64,000 nt of DNA, taken from the NCBI GenBank assembly GCA_022749755.1, contig CM040449.1, forward strand, positions 9,309,657-9,373,656, in the 5' to 3' direction. This DNA comes from Azadirachta indica (taxonomy: Eukaryota > Streptophyta > Magnoliopsida > Sapindales > Meliaceae). The notes under the pieces are model-generated. The model did no database searches. It saw nothing but the letters and a program-made list of their open reading frames with translations, and was not told where the DNA came from. Every line of letters begins with the position of its first letter. Position 1 is the stretch's first letter. The position numbers and the translations under genes were made by a program. Positions 1-13,279 of this stretch are shown here, one piece after another.

Positions 1-996
1 TACCCTAAACACTTAGATAACCTAGGATTTATAGTATCTATAACCTTTAAAATATTTGGCTTACTCCAAACACTCAAACAAACTTAAGATTTATAGTATC
101 CTACAACTTTTATAATGTTTTACTCACTCTAAACACTCACAGTATCTTTTAATTAAGTGAAAGATGCACTACTTTCACTTTCTTAGAGTGACATTGAAAT
201 AGAGTAAAAGAGAAAAACTTATAAGATTGATCTCCTCAAGTGTGAATAATGAAATTGAATGCAATTGAAGATGCTAATATGTGTTCCACGAATTTAAGCT
301 CAAGAAAATGTTATTTGATGTTGTAATCACTTTGTATTTTCAAAAATATGTTCCAAAGCGCTTAAAAAGAGTATGAAGTCCAAAATTTATAATAGATTCA
401 TAAACTATTCATTAGAGACTTGAAAATTCAAACTTTTACACAGGTCGATCGACCAGAATGATCATGTTGGTCAATGGAAATAAAAATCAAAGAAATAAAG
501 GGAAAAAACTGGAAGTTTCATCCATTAGTCTAAGTGCTTTAGTGGACCGATTGTTTCGATTCAATTCACCAATTTTGAGAGGCATTTTGCCTCTAGGTCG
601 GTCAACCAATAGGCTGGTTTGGTTGAATTGGTCTAAACAATTCTTCATAGGTTTAAAAATTTTGCATCTTAGTCATTTTTTTGGTTTAAAAAACTTGCAA
701 TTTAGTTCGATCTCTAAGTTTCAAACTTTTTGGAATTTAGTCCGTTTTTTAGGTTAGAAAAGTTTGCATTTTGGTCTGATTTTCAAGACTGATAATATGC
801 ATAAAACATCTTGATCTTTTTATCAATGCATAACACACATAATAAAACACAAGCTTATAGGTATAAAAACATAACAAAATATGAACTTGTGTCTTTTTTA
901 TTCAATTTTAAGCCTATACCTCTTTTTTATTTCTTGGATTGGATGGTATATTTTATAATCATCAAAATTCGAGTTTGTGTGACACTAAGGTCAACA
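1..996 (-). mobile_element. SIRE-type Ty1/copia LTR, truncated by the window edge
   Basis: The sequence aligns by eye with the LTRs at 18,774-19,967 and 22,588-25,320: the same run of AACACTTA-like start, GTCGATCGACC-type middle and a right end GACACTAAGGTCAACA. On the minus strand this end reads TGTTGACCTT, a normal TG start of an LTR. About 270 bases of the LTR lie outside the window. The adjacent internal sequence begins with a polypurine tract on the minus strand, so this is the 3' LTR of a minus-strand element. Confidence 0.75.
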
Positions 997-1960
997 ATCT
1001 CCCACTTTTGATGATGACAAAATAGTTGAAAAGTATAAGGATCTTCTTGAAGATAATAAAGAGAACTCCCCCTACATATTTGAGCAAAACCTCTCCCTAC
1101 AAAAAAATACTCCAAGCACAAGTGTACAAAGAGATACTTTTATATGTTGTCCATTTCAAGTCCACTATAACTCTAATCAAACATACCCAAATACTCAACA
1201 TATTCAAGCTCAAATAACATCTATTACACAATTTAACAAAAGAGATTTTCTTCAAGAAATAAATGTATACTTTTCTACCCCTTTTGGCATCATCAAAAAA
1301 CAAATAATGCTATAAAAAAACAAGAAATTGATGCATTAACATTCATGCATTTAAATAGAAATCCACGTAAAAACCATAAAGCATGAAAATTAAGTACATC
1401 CATATAGCAAAATCATCATTTTATCCCCCCTTGACATCATCCAAAACACGAAAAGAAGGATATGCTTCCAATATATATCATCAAAACAAGTTAATAATGC
1501 ATAAGTCAAAATCAAGTTCATACATGCCAAAGAGGTATTCATGCAAAGCAAAGAAGTTTAAAAAAATATAGCAAATCTAAACAAGGCATTTTAATTCAAG
1601 CATATGAGAATCATTCATATAGCAATCAATTAAACTCCTCCTCTTTATTATAAAAAAAGTATCAATTATAAGAGAGTATTATAACAACTTTTAGAAACAT
1701 ATTTGAGAGGTACTTTGAAGAATTTTCAAAGTAAATTCTCCTATAAACTTTTAAACAAATGCAATAAATTACAAAGATGGGAAAATATAAGAATATAAAA
1801 TTTTGAAGAATATCTCCTTGTTTTGTTTCAAGTGTACACACAATAAAAATTTTTAAATCAATAGAAGTTATCCATAAATCAAAATGCACTAATCAATTTT
1901 GATGCACACAAACAAATAAACTCATATCTCCCCCTAAGTGTATTGCATACCATATGATTC
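997..1960 (-). mobile_element. SIRE-type copia internal remnant with repeated polypurine-tract motifs
   Basis: This is non-coding sequence next to the LTR at the left edge. The motif that reads GATGATG-CAAAAGGGG on the minus strand occurs near 1,000, 1,275 and 1,425, with a looser purine tract near 1,928. Several copies of an AAAGGGGGAG-like tract upstream of the 3' LTR are a known trait of Sireviruses. The stretch matches 19,970-20,740 of the second element and stops near 1,960, at which point the similarity ends. No coding part of the element is left. Confidence 0.65.
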
Positions 1961-2042
1961 TCCCATATGATTACCTAATTAATAAATAGTGATTAATTGT
2001 TTGATACAACACAAATACCACCTGTTTACTCAAATTCACCCT

Positions 2043-2322
2043 TAAATATGTATGCAAATTTATTAATCAACATAAGTTAAAAGGGTATTTATGTTATTTG
2101 TATTAGTCAAAATTGATTAAATCTTAACAGTGTCAAGAAAAACTCACGGAAGAGGTTTACTGACACATTTTTTTGACTTAGTTAGGTGCTTAGCATTTAT
2201 TTTTAAAAAAACAGAGCTGACTATTAGCCATTAAGTGTCATGCATTGGTCAACAATTTCTATAAAATGATATAAATGCCCTTGTTGACAAATAAATTTAC
2301 ACATATTTTTAATTCTCAATTT
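2043..2322. mobile_element. Inverted-repeat (MITE-like) element, left-truncated copy
   Basis: This is the partner of the better preserved element at 25,535-25,918. The right arm TTGTTGACAAATAAATTT (2,281) is inverted relative to the left arm AAATTTATTAATCAACA (~2,055-2,071). The outermost ~12 bases of the left arm are missing, and the break coincides with the edge of the large segmental duplication. No coding sequence is present. Confidence 0.5.
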
Positions 2323-2519
2323 AAAGATATATAAATTATAAAATGGATTCTAGCATATGAAAGATTAGGCTTGAGTTGAAACTTTTTCAATCTATCAAGT
2401 GATATATCATATATAAATTCAATCAAATCTGCTCAATTTGATCCGCTTAACACCCCTCCAACCTTTGTAACAGATCCCAATTCATCATTAGAAACCTTAC
2501 CCTAAGTTCTGAGTTCATC

Positions 2520-2717
2520 AAGTCCCCTCGGTAATAGCTCAAATGGTCTGAAGTACGCTTAATGCTCCCTGGCCATTCTGAGTTCGAGTAAGAGTAAAGG
2601 ATAAGGGTTTGGTATTTTGCAAATTCTGAGTTCGAGTAAGAGTAGAGGATAAGGGTTTGGTATTTTGCAGGTAAAGTTTTTCACTCTCATCTAAAATCTT
2701 TATTTAAAAAAAAAAAC
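2520..2717 (+). mobile_element. tRNA-derived SINE
   Basis: The ~198 bp insert carries a pol III box A (TAGCTCAAATGG, 2,535-2,546), a box B (GTTCGAGTA, 2,582-2,590) at tRNA-like spacing, and a poly(A) tail at 2,706-2,716. It is bounded by direct repeats AGTTCTGAGTTCATC (2,505-2,519) and AGTTACGAGTTCATC (2,718-2,732). The duplicated locus near 26,295 has the single sequence AGTTCCGAGTTCATC with no insert, which is an empty site. A 48-bp unit is repeated in tandem inside it (2,575-2,622 and 2,623-2,670), so box B is doubled. Confidence 0.85.
2575..2670 (+). repeat. 48-bp tandem duplication inside the SINE
   Basis: Two adjacent 48-bp units both begin ATTCTGAGTTCGAGTAAGAG and end TATTTTGC. They differ at one base (GTAAAGG versus GTAGAGG). 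Each unit carries one copy of box B. Confidence 0.9.
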
Positions 2718-3004
2718 AGTTACGAGTTCATCCTGGCAAGAAGTGATAAGGACACAGGATCCAAATTTCATCCAACGAAAACACAACCGCTAACACTGCA
2801 CTAATTATATTACAAACCATAATCGGTAAAAAAAGGGGAAACCAATGTCCCCATTTCACCCCAGATTCTGCCACGGACCCAAAACTTACCGGGGGAGGTA
2901 GCGAAAGCAAAGATCTTAGTTCAACACCTAAACCATGATTACACAAAGACTAAAACAATTCATCTGACACACAACAGATAAGTATCGCAACAGTTTTCCG
3001 AGAT

Positions 3005-4616
3005 CTACCTTGGCTGATGAAATGATCGAAGAAGCCTCTTATTTCTCAACATCAGAATGCGCTTCCTCCGTTGGATGGCGACAGCTGGACCGGTACCAAT
3101 ACGTTTCCCGACAATGGTAGGACTGGTGTTCTTCCAACCGTCTCGCGGAGGAGATAGTGTCACAGGCAGGTAATCATCGGTGTGACAATGGAACTTGGAG
3201 AGCTCAAAATGGTATTTCAGCGCATCTTTGCCCTAATATATATGTACATATATATTTGAGAAACCCCACGTCAAGAATGATAATATACCAGAAAGAAAGA
3301 ACATGATATTGCAACAGAAAAATGTACTCACCTGAATGGCAGCGCGAGAAACTTGACAGATTTTCTTGCTTCCAGGAACCCGAGCATCCCATACGAATTT
3401 GTGGAAAGCTTTAGAGAATCTGGTTGCTCCAGCAGCAGTCGTGAAATTCACAAAAGCATAACCCAAATTTGCGTGATAACTATCAAATATATAACAAATC
3501 GACAATAGACATTCAAACAAGAATTAACATGAGAAACAAATGAAAAAGAAAACAAATTTATAAGGGCTGTGGTTAATTTACCTAAAATCCATAGGCAAAT
3601 AAACAAAATCGTACTCAGACCTACACGGCTCAGGATTGAACTTCCCCTTCCTGTTCTCTTCTCTGCAGTGATCGTCCAAGATCCGCATCAAGTCAAACCT
3701 CCTGCCCATTGCCGAAGGGAAAAAAAAAAAAAAAAGGAAATGTGCAAAGATGAGAAAAGACAACGCATACAGAAACTGAGGTCAATTATCTAGTTACTCA
3801 GTCTTAAGAAATGGAAGCACGTGCAATCCTTTAAATATTACTTTTTGTTCTTTTTTAGGACTAGCAAAAAAAAAACATTTTACTGCAGACATGGGGAAGA
3901 AAAATACAAAATCAGAAAATCTGAACCGCATCAAGACATAGAAGATTTAAGAAAGAGGAATGAAAGAGAACAAACTGAAGCTGGTTAGGAATGTTTTTGA
4001 TCATCAAGGTAGTATTTTCATCAGACTTCTTAGGAGCCCAAATCTTGTTGCCGTTGGCCACAGCATTACTCTTTCCCTGACGCCTCCTCATTCTTGGGGG
4101 AACAAACCTCTTTACATGCTGATCCATCTTCTTCTTTCCGTATTCCTCCACATTCTCATCCCCTGCAACTTTTTTCTCGCCATAATATGTCACAACGTTT
4201 CCTTGAAGAGGCTGTTGAAATGCGTTATAATACTCAACTTCGGATTGATGCGGAGACCAGACCGGCCTGGGCTGATAGTAGTACATGGGCTGGAAAACGA
4301 AACGCCAGGTCATCACTGGTGCAAGTGTGTATTGGCACTGCAGCTGCTGCTCGATCAACTCGTGAGGGAGGAGAATGGCTCGATGTTGGGATTCTGACGG
4401 CCACAGTGGTATGAAGGGCTGAGCATGTGGATTTAGCAACTCTGGTCTTGGAGTTGATGCCTGAACTTGCGGGTTTAGAAGCTTTAGGGTCGGTTGCGGT
4501 GGCGGAGGAGCATGAGTCAATGGTTGAGTTTGTGGTTGTGGGTTTGGAAGCTTTGGGCTATATGGTGGAGGTGGCGGTGGTGATGAAGGAGAAGCCATTG
4601 CAGGGATTTGACACAT
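3005..4616 (-). CDS. Mei2-like RNA-binding protein, C-terminal RRM only (copy 1)
   Basis: Four exons on the minus strand: 4,616-3,976, 3,701-3,582, 3,479-3,332 and 3,232-3,005, ending in TAG, 378 codons plus stop. All junctions are GT-AG and the phases join exactly. Residues ~1-180 are a proline- and glutamine-rich low-complexity arm. A basic linker (VKRFVPPRMRRRQ) follows, and then a Mei2 C-terminal RRM (RRM_2 family) with RNP-like strands TTLMIKNIPNQ, SEYDFVYLPMDF and LGYAFVNFT. Exon 4 gives a GKDALKYHFELSKF helix and a basic tail. Mei2-family proteins bind RNA and act in meiosis or meristem patterning; this short form resembles the plant MCT (C-terminal-RRM-only) or TERMINAL EAR1-like group. 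The start at 4,616 was chosen because it is shared with copy 2; an in-frame upstream ATG exists at 4,688 and a downstream one at 4,598. It is intact and probably functional, but expression is unknown. Confidence 0.85.
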
Positions 4617-4688
4617 TTGTTTTGAAATGATATAGAGTGACGGAGAGAAAGCAAAGAGGCAGTAGTCGAAGTAATCGTAGTAGAGCAA

Positions 4689-7600
4689 GGGAAATTAAGG
4701 AAACAATGTCCAACTTTAAAGGTAAAGTTGGACCCTATTTTTCAAAAGGATAGTGATCAATTTACCCCGGTTCTGAGTTCGGGGGAAAATCAACTGACTA
4801 AATTTTTGTAAAGATAAAATTTCCTCTAGGTTTTGAAGAAAATAAAGATATCTTTGTAAAATTACTTTTATTCTTATTTCAACTTGGCCGTTATACTCTT
4901 TAACTATTTAAAAAATTTATAAAATAATTATATTATCTTTATTTTTATTTTATACTAACCAATATAATATTATTCTAATATTTCAATTTAAAATTTTAAT
5001 AATATTCTTACTTTATACTAACCAATATAATATTATTCGAATATTTCAATTTAAAATTTTAATAATATTCTTACCTTTAAATATTTTTTCCTCTAAATTT
5101 ATTATTCAGTTTTATAATATTCAATTATTTATAATTTCTAAAATATATCATATCATTAAAATAATTACTTAAACATTTTTTATTAATTAATGCTTTAATA
5201 TTGCAAAATTATGTATAATTAAATATTAAGATAATTAAAATGTTATGTAATTTTAAATAAAATATTTAATTATATATAATTTACAAAATTATATATAATT
5301 AAATATTATAAAAATTTGATAAAAAATTTGATAATAAATTTAAAATAAAAAATTAAGAGTAAAATTATTATATTGGTTATTATAAAATAAAAAATAAAAA
5401 ATAATATAATTATTTTATAAATTTTTTTAATAGGTAAAGAGTAAAATGGTCAAATTAAAATGAGAATAATAGTCTGATAGGACATCTTGAAATAAAAATA
5501 ATAGTCTCAAGCAACTAATGTTAGGTGGTGGAGCGGCGGCTATGGAGAAAAACTGATTCTAGGGTTCACAATATTTTTAGGTAAAACCGAAAAAAAAAAT
5601 AAAGTTATTTTTTTCTTATTGTTTTGGCTACAAAAGTGTGCTACTTAAGATAAATCATAGCTTTTTTTCTCAAACAAAAAATATATATCATTTGCATTTT
5701 TATCCTTAATTGTAAGGGTTAACTATTGGTAAAATCTAATACGACGGGAGAGAAGTGAGTATTTCTTTAGAAGTTTTCAAAATTGGTAATTTCCTAAATC
5801 TCAAAGAAGGTATCTGAAAATATCCTTGTTTTAAATCCAATAGTTATTATTCGGTTAACTTGTTTATGGTACATTATAGATTTAAAATATTCTTTTTCCT
5901 TAAAGATGCTAGCAAGATGACATATTCTTTTCATAAGAAGACTTTTTCTTTAATCGAGTTATTAAAATGACTTTATGTTTACTTGCCGTACTAATAAAAT
6001 ATACTGTTATAATATTTATCATTAATGATAACAAGTTATTCTATTTAGAAAAGCAGGTTTTTTTTTTAATAGTGAGATTTTGACAACTTTTAATGATGAT
6101 AAAAATTTATTATATGAATAATTTTTAAATTTATATCCTTATCTATTGACAATTATTACAAAAGTTTTCAATTTTTTGAAATTTATCAGCAGTGCCCTTT
6201 AAAAATGTAAAATAATACATTTACCTTTATTGTTATTAATATTGTGTATACAAAGAAAAAAAATGACATTATCAGTAAAAAACAAAATTAACTCTATATA
6301 TATATATAGCTAGTATTTATGTTTTTTTGAGAAAAATAAATTACTTATATATTAAAATTAAGTTCAAATTTTTTCTTAAAAGATTAAATAAAATAAACTT
6401 AAATTAAATTATATATAAAAATAAACCATATATAAAATTAATTATTTATTAATTAATATTACTATTACATTACGTGTTGTGTATATTTAAAATTTTTAAT
6501 ATATTTTTCATATATGAAATATCAAATCATTAATTAGCATTTTTATAAATATCAATTTATTTATTATTTTTAATGAGGTAGCTAATTAATTAATTTATAT
6601 ATGGGTTATGTTGATATATAATTTAATTCAAGTCTATTTAATTTTTTTTAAAAGACTTTTAACTTAATTTTAATATATAATTACTTTATTTTTTGAACAA
6701 AATATACATTACTAACTACACATATAAGATTAATTTTGTATTTTTGTTATACATGATTATTTTCATCTTTACACATAGTATTAACAATAATAAGGGTACA
6801 TTGTTACATTGTTATTTTATTGATTTTAGGAGCACTGAAAATACATTTCAAAAAATTAAAGTTATTTATGATGATTGTCAAAAAATAAGAACGTAAAATT
6901 AAAAATTACCCTTATTATATTTTTCGACCACAATCTTTATTCAAATTTAGAAGAAGGGCTAGGTTTGGGAGGAATCACTTTCTGTTGAGAATATTTTATT
7001 TTGGAATTATGACATATTTTCCCTGAAATTAGGTAAATACGCATGTACCTTTAATATTTGAAAAAAGAATTAATACTTATAAAATTTGAGTAAATAGACA
7101 AATATTTTTCTAGAGTTATCATTCTATTCATAAAATAACTATTTTGACCTTATGAATTTTAAAAAATATAAACTAAGCATTTTAACCTTACAATTGATAT
7201 TTAATGACCAAAATAACTTTATAATTTTTAAAATAGTAAAATAAAAATTATATGGTTAAATTTTTTTCTCCTTAAATCTCAAATCTCAAGAGAGTTATCG
7301 GTTAAAACCCTTTGATTAATAATATTGCTCTAAATTTCTGTTTGGAGATTATTTTTAAAAAAAAATCTATTTGTTCGAACACCTTGTAATGGAAAATAAT
7401 TATTAAATGTGGGGAATTCTTCCAGCTTTTTCATATTAGAATGAGATTTTAAATGAAAAATAATTATTAAATCCCATGATGTACTTTATTTTTAAAAAGA
7501 CAAAAATAAAATATTAAAAAAAAAAAACCAACAACAACAACGATGCACACGGCTATATTCCAGGTTGTGATAAATAAACCCAATTTTTTTGGTTAATTAG

Positions 7601-8990
7601 TTTGGATTATTTGCTCTCTCTTTTTTTTTTTTTTTCTTTTTTAAACTTTTGATTCTCTCATTATAACCTTTTGCTCAGACTGCTAAGATCAATTAAGCAA
7701 CTTTACACTGTTTAATAACTTCATCACCCTGGTTATTCCACAACTGACGCCCCAAATGATTGTGGTGTGTTAGAGAAGCCTCTCTCCTTTTTTTCTCTTT
7801 TTTCTTCATCTTTCTTTTTTAAATAAAAAAAAAAGTAATCCTCCTTTCCTCTTTTTCCTGTTTTCTTTTTTTAATTTCTCTCATCACCAAGTCATTGCTA
7901 TACATTATATTAAAAGGAAAAAAAAAAGTTCATGGCTACACATCCGGAGTTGATTGATAAATTTGAAGTTGGTAACAGTGATTACGAGTTAAAGTCGATG
8001 TAACTAGCGTTTCTTTATTCGTGTACGGAAAAATGTTGGGATCTCCTTGGTCCAATCCCTAAAATTTATTTCAAAGATAAATATTTCTAAATATTTAAGA
8101 TAAATTAATACTTATTGATATTTCTTAAAGTTATTGACCTTTATGCAAAATAATTATTATACTTTAAATATTTAAAAAGTATATAAATAGATTATTTTAT
8201 CCTTATTGCTAATACATAATAACCAATATAACCTTTTGACTTTAAAATATTATAACAATTATATCTTTAATTTATTTCTTTTAACAATTATACCCTTAAT
8301 TTTTTTATAATTTGATCCTAAATTATTATTATTTGAGATAATTTTACTCTTATTATATTAATTCATTTTACACAAACCATTAAAATAAATTTTAAATAAT
8401 ATTAGTTTAAAAAAACTGTGTTTCATTTAATTTATATAAAAATTTAATATTACAAACTTACATAAATTGAGACAATTTTATTCTTATTATATTATTTATT
8501 GTGCATAAAATATTAAAATAGATGTCAAATAATATTAATTTAAGGAAACATTATGTTTTGTTTGCATACAAATTTAACTTTATTTGTAATATATTTTAAT
8601 GGTTTATTTACAATAAATTAATATAATAAAATTAAAATTGTCTATTTTACAATAAATTAATTTATTAAAAATTAAATTATTTAAAATAATAAAATTTAGG
8701 ATAAAATTGTAAAAAAATTAAAATATAGTTGTTAAAATGACTACTGTTAATTAAGGATATAATTTATTATGTTATTTTAAAGTTTAATAGGTTATATTGG
8801 TTATTATGTATTAATAATAGGGATAAATAATCCTTTTTAAATATTTAAGGGCACAATAGTTATTTTGCATAAAAGTTAGTAACTTTATGCGAATATTTAT
8901 CTTTTGTCCAAACATCAATAGGGTATTTGTTTATCTCATATGTTCAGAGGATATATGTCCTTCGAGGTAAACGTCAAGGGGATACGTCTA
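4689..8990. repeat. AT-rich upstream flank of Mei2-like copy 1 (segmental duplication)
   Basis: I see no gene here. The first ~200 bases are the likely promoter and 5' leader of the Mei2-like gene. The rest is strongly AT-rich and matches 28,265-32,465 in several blocks (for example 5,870-5,990 with 29,250-29,380, 7,580-7,745 with 30,600-30,765, and 8,130-8,960 with 31,180-32,430). Two 60-base direct repeats lie at about 4,957-5,080 (AACCAATATAATATTATTC). A pyrimidine-rich stretch at 7,600-7,900 and a short tail near 7,930-8,030 are conserved in both copies, but no reading frame is shared. Confidence 0.7.
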
Positions 8991-10719
8991 AATTTTTTTC
9001 ATTTTAAAAAAGGAAATTCACACACACACATATAAAATATTTTCGAAAATAGATACATATTTCTTAATATTTGAGAAAAATAAATGCCATCAATTTTAGG
9101 CAAATAGAAAAATGTCCCTTTAATTTTTATTTTCATCAATTGATTGGTTAGGTTATTATAATTTGTATTTTTAAATTTTTAATAATAAGAAAATAATATA
9201 TATTTTTACTTATAACAATTTAATACCTATTTTAATATTTTTTTACAATACCTTTTCTAACCATAACAAATAATCTATATTTTATATTTTCTTCAGTATA
9301 CAAAGGACTAAATAATTTTTTAATTTATTATTTTAATAAAAATTAAGAAAAAAAATAAAAAAAATTCTAACAATGAGTTAGATCAAGTTTATATATTAAA
9401 ATATTTTTAACCTTCTTTTTTTACTTTCTTAATAGTAATTTGATATTTAATTACTAAAAAATTAAATGAAATATGTTTTTCTTATTTATTTTATATATAA
9501 CATATATATTTAAAAAATTATAATAAATTTTATTAGGTTTTCTTTAAAAGATTATGAAATATAAATAAAAAATAAATATATGTTATATATATTATATATT
9601 ACAAATAAAATAATGAAAATTCTCTTTTTCTTATATCTTAATTAAAATTAAAGTATATTATTTAATAATAGTATAAAATATATTTAATTACTAATTCTAT
9701 TAGTAAATGACATCAAATCCTCTTCTTTTTTATATTTTTGATTTATATTTTCTTAATTTCTATTAAGAAAATACAATGAACTTTAATTAAAAATACAATG
9801 ACATCATATTTTACCCTTCTTTTAGTTAAAATAAAAGGGAATAATAATGCTCTAGTCCATAATTTTGGCCCAATAACAAAATTGGGATATACTTTGGTTA
9901 ATTTTAATATTTTAGTCTCTACTGCTGAGGAATGTCAAAAATCCCCGAACTCACGAATCCATGTTCGCTCTCATTTGTCATCGTTGACCCGTCTCCATTC
10001 TTCTCGTAATCACATTTGGCTTAAAGCATCAATTACAGTACGTTTAATGAAAATTTTCACTCATCTTCTTTCTAAACCATAATTTATATCCTTTGATTTT
10101 TGTTTTATATTGGTAATCAACAAAGAATGTTCGATTTATTGGACATAAGATCCATTTATATTGTTATCATGGTTTATCTTTGGGTTTTGGAGTATTTGCC
10201 AAGTAAATGCTGAGATAAAAAGATTTATTGCTTTAATAGAAAGCTACGAGTGTTTGAATTTGCAATATGATAATAGGAATTTGTTGTTTCTAGTACAAAA
10301 TGTTTCCATGAAGCAAATCCTATAGGTTGAATTTTATTAATTACTTCATTTATTTATTTGTATAAAAAAATATTCTTTCTTGCAAATGTCTGAATTTTTT
10401 ATATTTAAATATTAAAATTTTGAATTTATTAATAATAATTAGTTAATTGAGTTTATAGTATGTACACTAAATAACAAAGTACAATATGCTTTTCAACAAC
10501 TGATTTGAGAGATTGAAGTTTCAAAGCTCAAGTTTCCCTATATTTTCAGGTATTAATTTTGTTATTTATTAATTAATTATTACTTAATTTAATTTTTTGA
10601 TTAATACTAATAAATCAAACATCTTTTCTTAATTAATTTATTTAACTATTAAATATTAATGTACCCGTCGATGAAGCAAGCTAATCGCCTTCATCTGAAT
10701 GTTAAGCCTCCAAATGAAT
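8991..10719. other. AT-rich spacer without recognised gene
   Basis: Most of the stretch is AT-rich filler with a short (CA)n at ~9,011. Bases 9,900-10,050 are clearly less AT-rich and lie within a 94-codon open frame (9,798-10,082), which has no motif I recognise. It could be a leader or exon remnant. Nothing else is visible. Confidence 0.5.
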
Positions 10720-10724
10720 AAAGA

Positions 10725-11568
10725 AGTTGATGCCAAAATTCCTCCCCACTGCCACGTAGGCTCTGCGTGGGCAAAGATCTAAGTTAACATTCAAAATTTG
10801 TTCGCTATAGGGGAAACACACCCACAACATTAGGTAGCTTTGCCAAGGAGGTGTCTTGCATTGCCCTATCTACTAATCTGACTTACCTATCTATTGAGGT
10901 GATTGACTTTCCGACTGAGGTGACTTGCCCTTATGCCGAGGTGGTCAACTCTTCCAATGAGGTTGCTTACTCTCTCGCAAAGGTAGCTCACTCTTGTTCT
11001 GAGGAGACACATTCCTACGTTGAGTTTGCTCACTATTCTGCAAAGTGAAAATATTATTCCATCGTAGTGACAAATACCTGCAAAACAAGAGCATGTTAGT
11101 GGGCACCGATAATGTTATCGATGGACTTCTTTTGACACTCAAGTTAGAATTAAATATACTGGAGAACTAATTTCAAAAGATCAATAATAATAATAACAAT
11201 AATAATTTTGTGTGTATGATTGTGAGGATAATAAGAAAGAGAGAGAGAGAGAATAAGCTAGTAAAAAAATCCAATCCCTTGCTTCAGGAAAACTTAAGAG
11301 TTTATATAGGCGAGGAAAGATAAGTTGTCACCCAAAAAATTTCCATCACGTTACCATTGTGCATGTCATGATGAAATTTAGGAGCCATTTGGTTTCTCAT
11401 TCCTATATGCTTATCTCACTCTTATTCGCTTATAGTGGCGGTCATTTATTGATACCTTTGGATTATTAACATGTAATCAAATAGTTTGCATGTTAAAACT
11501 TAACTTTCTTTTTGCCATGTGACTCCACTATAGCTGTCATATGAATATGAATGATCCTTCCTACAACA
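10725..11568 (-). repeat. 3' LTR of the TAT-lineage element
   Basis: It pairs with 14,658-15,442 over its whole length. It contains a short (GA)n near 11,237-11,251. The end abuts the purine tract at 11,569-11,580. Confidence 0.75.
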
Positions 11569-12084
11569 GAAGCCCCCTAGTTTTCAGGCCTAGAAGAGTT
11601 GACAGGCATGAAAACTATACTTTTGCTCACTATGGCACCTAGATCCTAGGATTTCCTTCCATCTTGATAACTCCTTGTTGAGAGCATTTAATGCTTGATA
11701 ATTATCTGAATAGATAGGGACATGTATACTTTAGGAGGTTGCACTATTTTTGGTGGATGTTATATTTTAGTAGTGTTGACTATCGCGTTCGCTTGGTTAT
11801 CATGTGCAATATGTTTGATTACAGTTCATGCATTTAGTATCTCTTTTCGAAGCATTTATTTCCATCTCAGCATAGGATGCAAAACATTTCCTATTTTGGA
11901 AATTACTTTCTTAATCGTTGCTTTCATCATGGCATGACATGAAGAAGGTTTAAATATTGGTGGTGATTCCTTTCCAAATGTTGCCCCGAGAAATATGCCA
12001 GTCATAAATTCTTGTTGAGTGCTAGTTAACTTTATCAAAAGGTGTTATCTTAATTACCTTGGCATTCGATTGATCTTGTTACGA

Positions 12085-12955
12085 TATAAATAAAGAAGGA
12101 AAGGACTTCATTAGTAGAAAGAGATGGCTAGGGGAAAAGCAAAGAGGAAGTTGCTAAAGTCAGACAATGCCTTTGCTGATAAGATTGCCCACTTAAGGCA
12201 TAATGGAAAAAAAAGACTGAGGTGAGATTCTCAACCTCCACCATTGTTGCTGCAATTGCCCTTACCGATTTCGGGCATCGAGGCCCCTCCACAACCTGCT
12301 TTAGCACCAATGAGGCATGTTCTCGAAGAAGGAACTTCAATGACGCCCCTTGATTCCACTCAATTAGGGGGCCTGACTTAAGCGGCTACCTTCGTTCCTA
12401 CTCACCTAGCCAAGGCGGTAGGAAACACGACTAATATCGTCTCAGCAGATATATATTAATGCAAGATAAGGAGACCACTGAAGTTGTTTTAGGCCAGTAT
12501 GGGGCAAGCCCTTTAGAATGTAACAACTTATGTCACTTCTTACACTTTGCGATAAATATATCCTAACTTTATTTTCCTTTCAACTTGCCACTTGCGTCGA
12601 CTTACGGTGTAGACTCGTGGTTGCTGTAAATTCTAAATTTGAGGCTGCTGCTATACGGGTTGAGGCAGAACAAGCTCGCCACCCTATAGTCGTTGTTGAG
12701 CAGCCCTTAACTATTGAGAGGGAGAAACATGCAGCCTCTTTAGCTCGGGCTAAGAAGGAGAATGGCACTTCTTGGTATAGTGGGTACCGGTGGACTCAAT
12801 GACAGGTATATGAGGTGCATTAGAATTTTTTTATAAGCAAAATGTCTATTCTATTCAACCTCAATCAATATCTAGCGATAAAAGCGCCTGAGGAGGAAGT
12901 AGAAAATGGCAAGAAGAATGACACCAATGATGCTTCTGCCAAATTTTAGTTTACT
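12085..12955 (+). pseudogene. Antisense accessory ORF remnant of the TAT element
   Basis: Coding-like sequence lies on the + strand, opposite to the element. A TATA box (TATAAATA, 12,085-12,092) precedes an ATG at 12,124 that opens a basic start (MARGKAKRKLLKSDNAF). The frame breaks after ~33 codons, then resumes as a Pro-rich segment (12,236-12,380). A charged, Ala/Glu-rich, probably coiled-coil part follows (12,630-12,770, with EAEQARHPIVVVEQ and IEREKHAASLARAKKE), ending near 12,948 in TAG. TAT-lineage elements such as Grande and Ogre are known to carry antisense ORFs between pol and the 3' LTR, and the position matches. The product is unknown. At least one frameshift and one internal stop make it non-functional. 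Confidence 0.5.
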
Positions 12956-13279
12956 TTGCTGTTACTCAATTCATTTATGTTATAATTAATTGAATTGTAA
13001 ATAAATTTATAAAGTGATGATTTGCTTCTTGAATACCAAGTATAAAGTGCCTAGGATGTGATTCTAACTAAACCATACCGAGAATCATCTCAGTTTATTT
13101 CACTTCCGTATATTTTCCAATGGAAATTGTATTAACTCAGCCATTGTAATGAAAGTTTAATTGGCTTGAAGTGTACCTTATAATGTTGATACATTGATGC
13201 AGACTTAGTAAAAATTTCAATGGCAAAATTGTTCAAACTAAGATACACTTAAAATATTCAAAGAATTGGCAAAAAACTC

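Noticed and set aside
2728..2946. 72-codon minus strand frame
   Set aside because: It lies in the 3' untranslated region of the Mei2-like gene and is not kept in copy 2.
3960..4630. Three + strand frames (145, 106 and 67 codons) over exon 1 of Mei2-like copy 1; also the matching ones at 27,521-28,206
   Set aside because: They are shadows of the spliced minus-strand gene. The minus strand has matching exons, splice sites and a conserved RRM.
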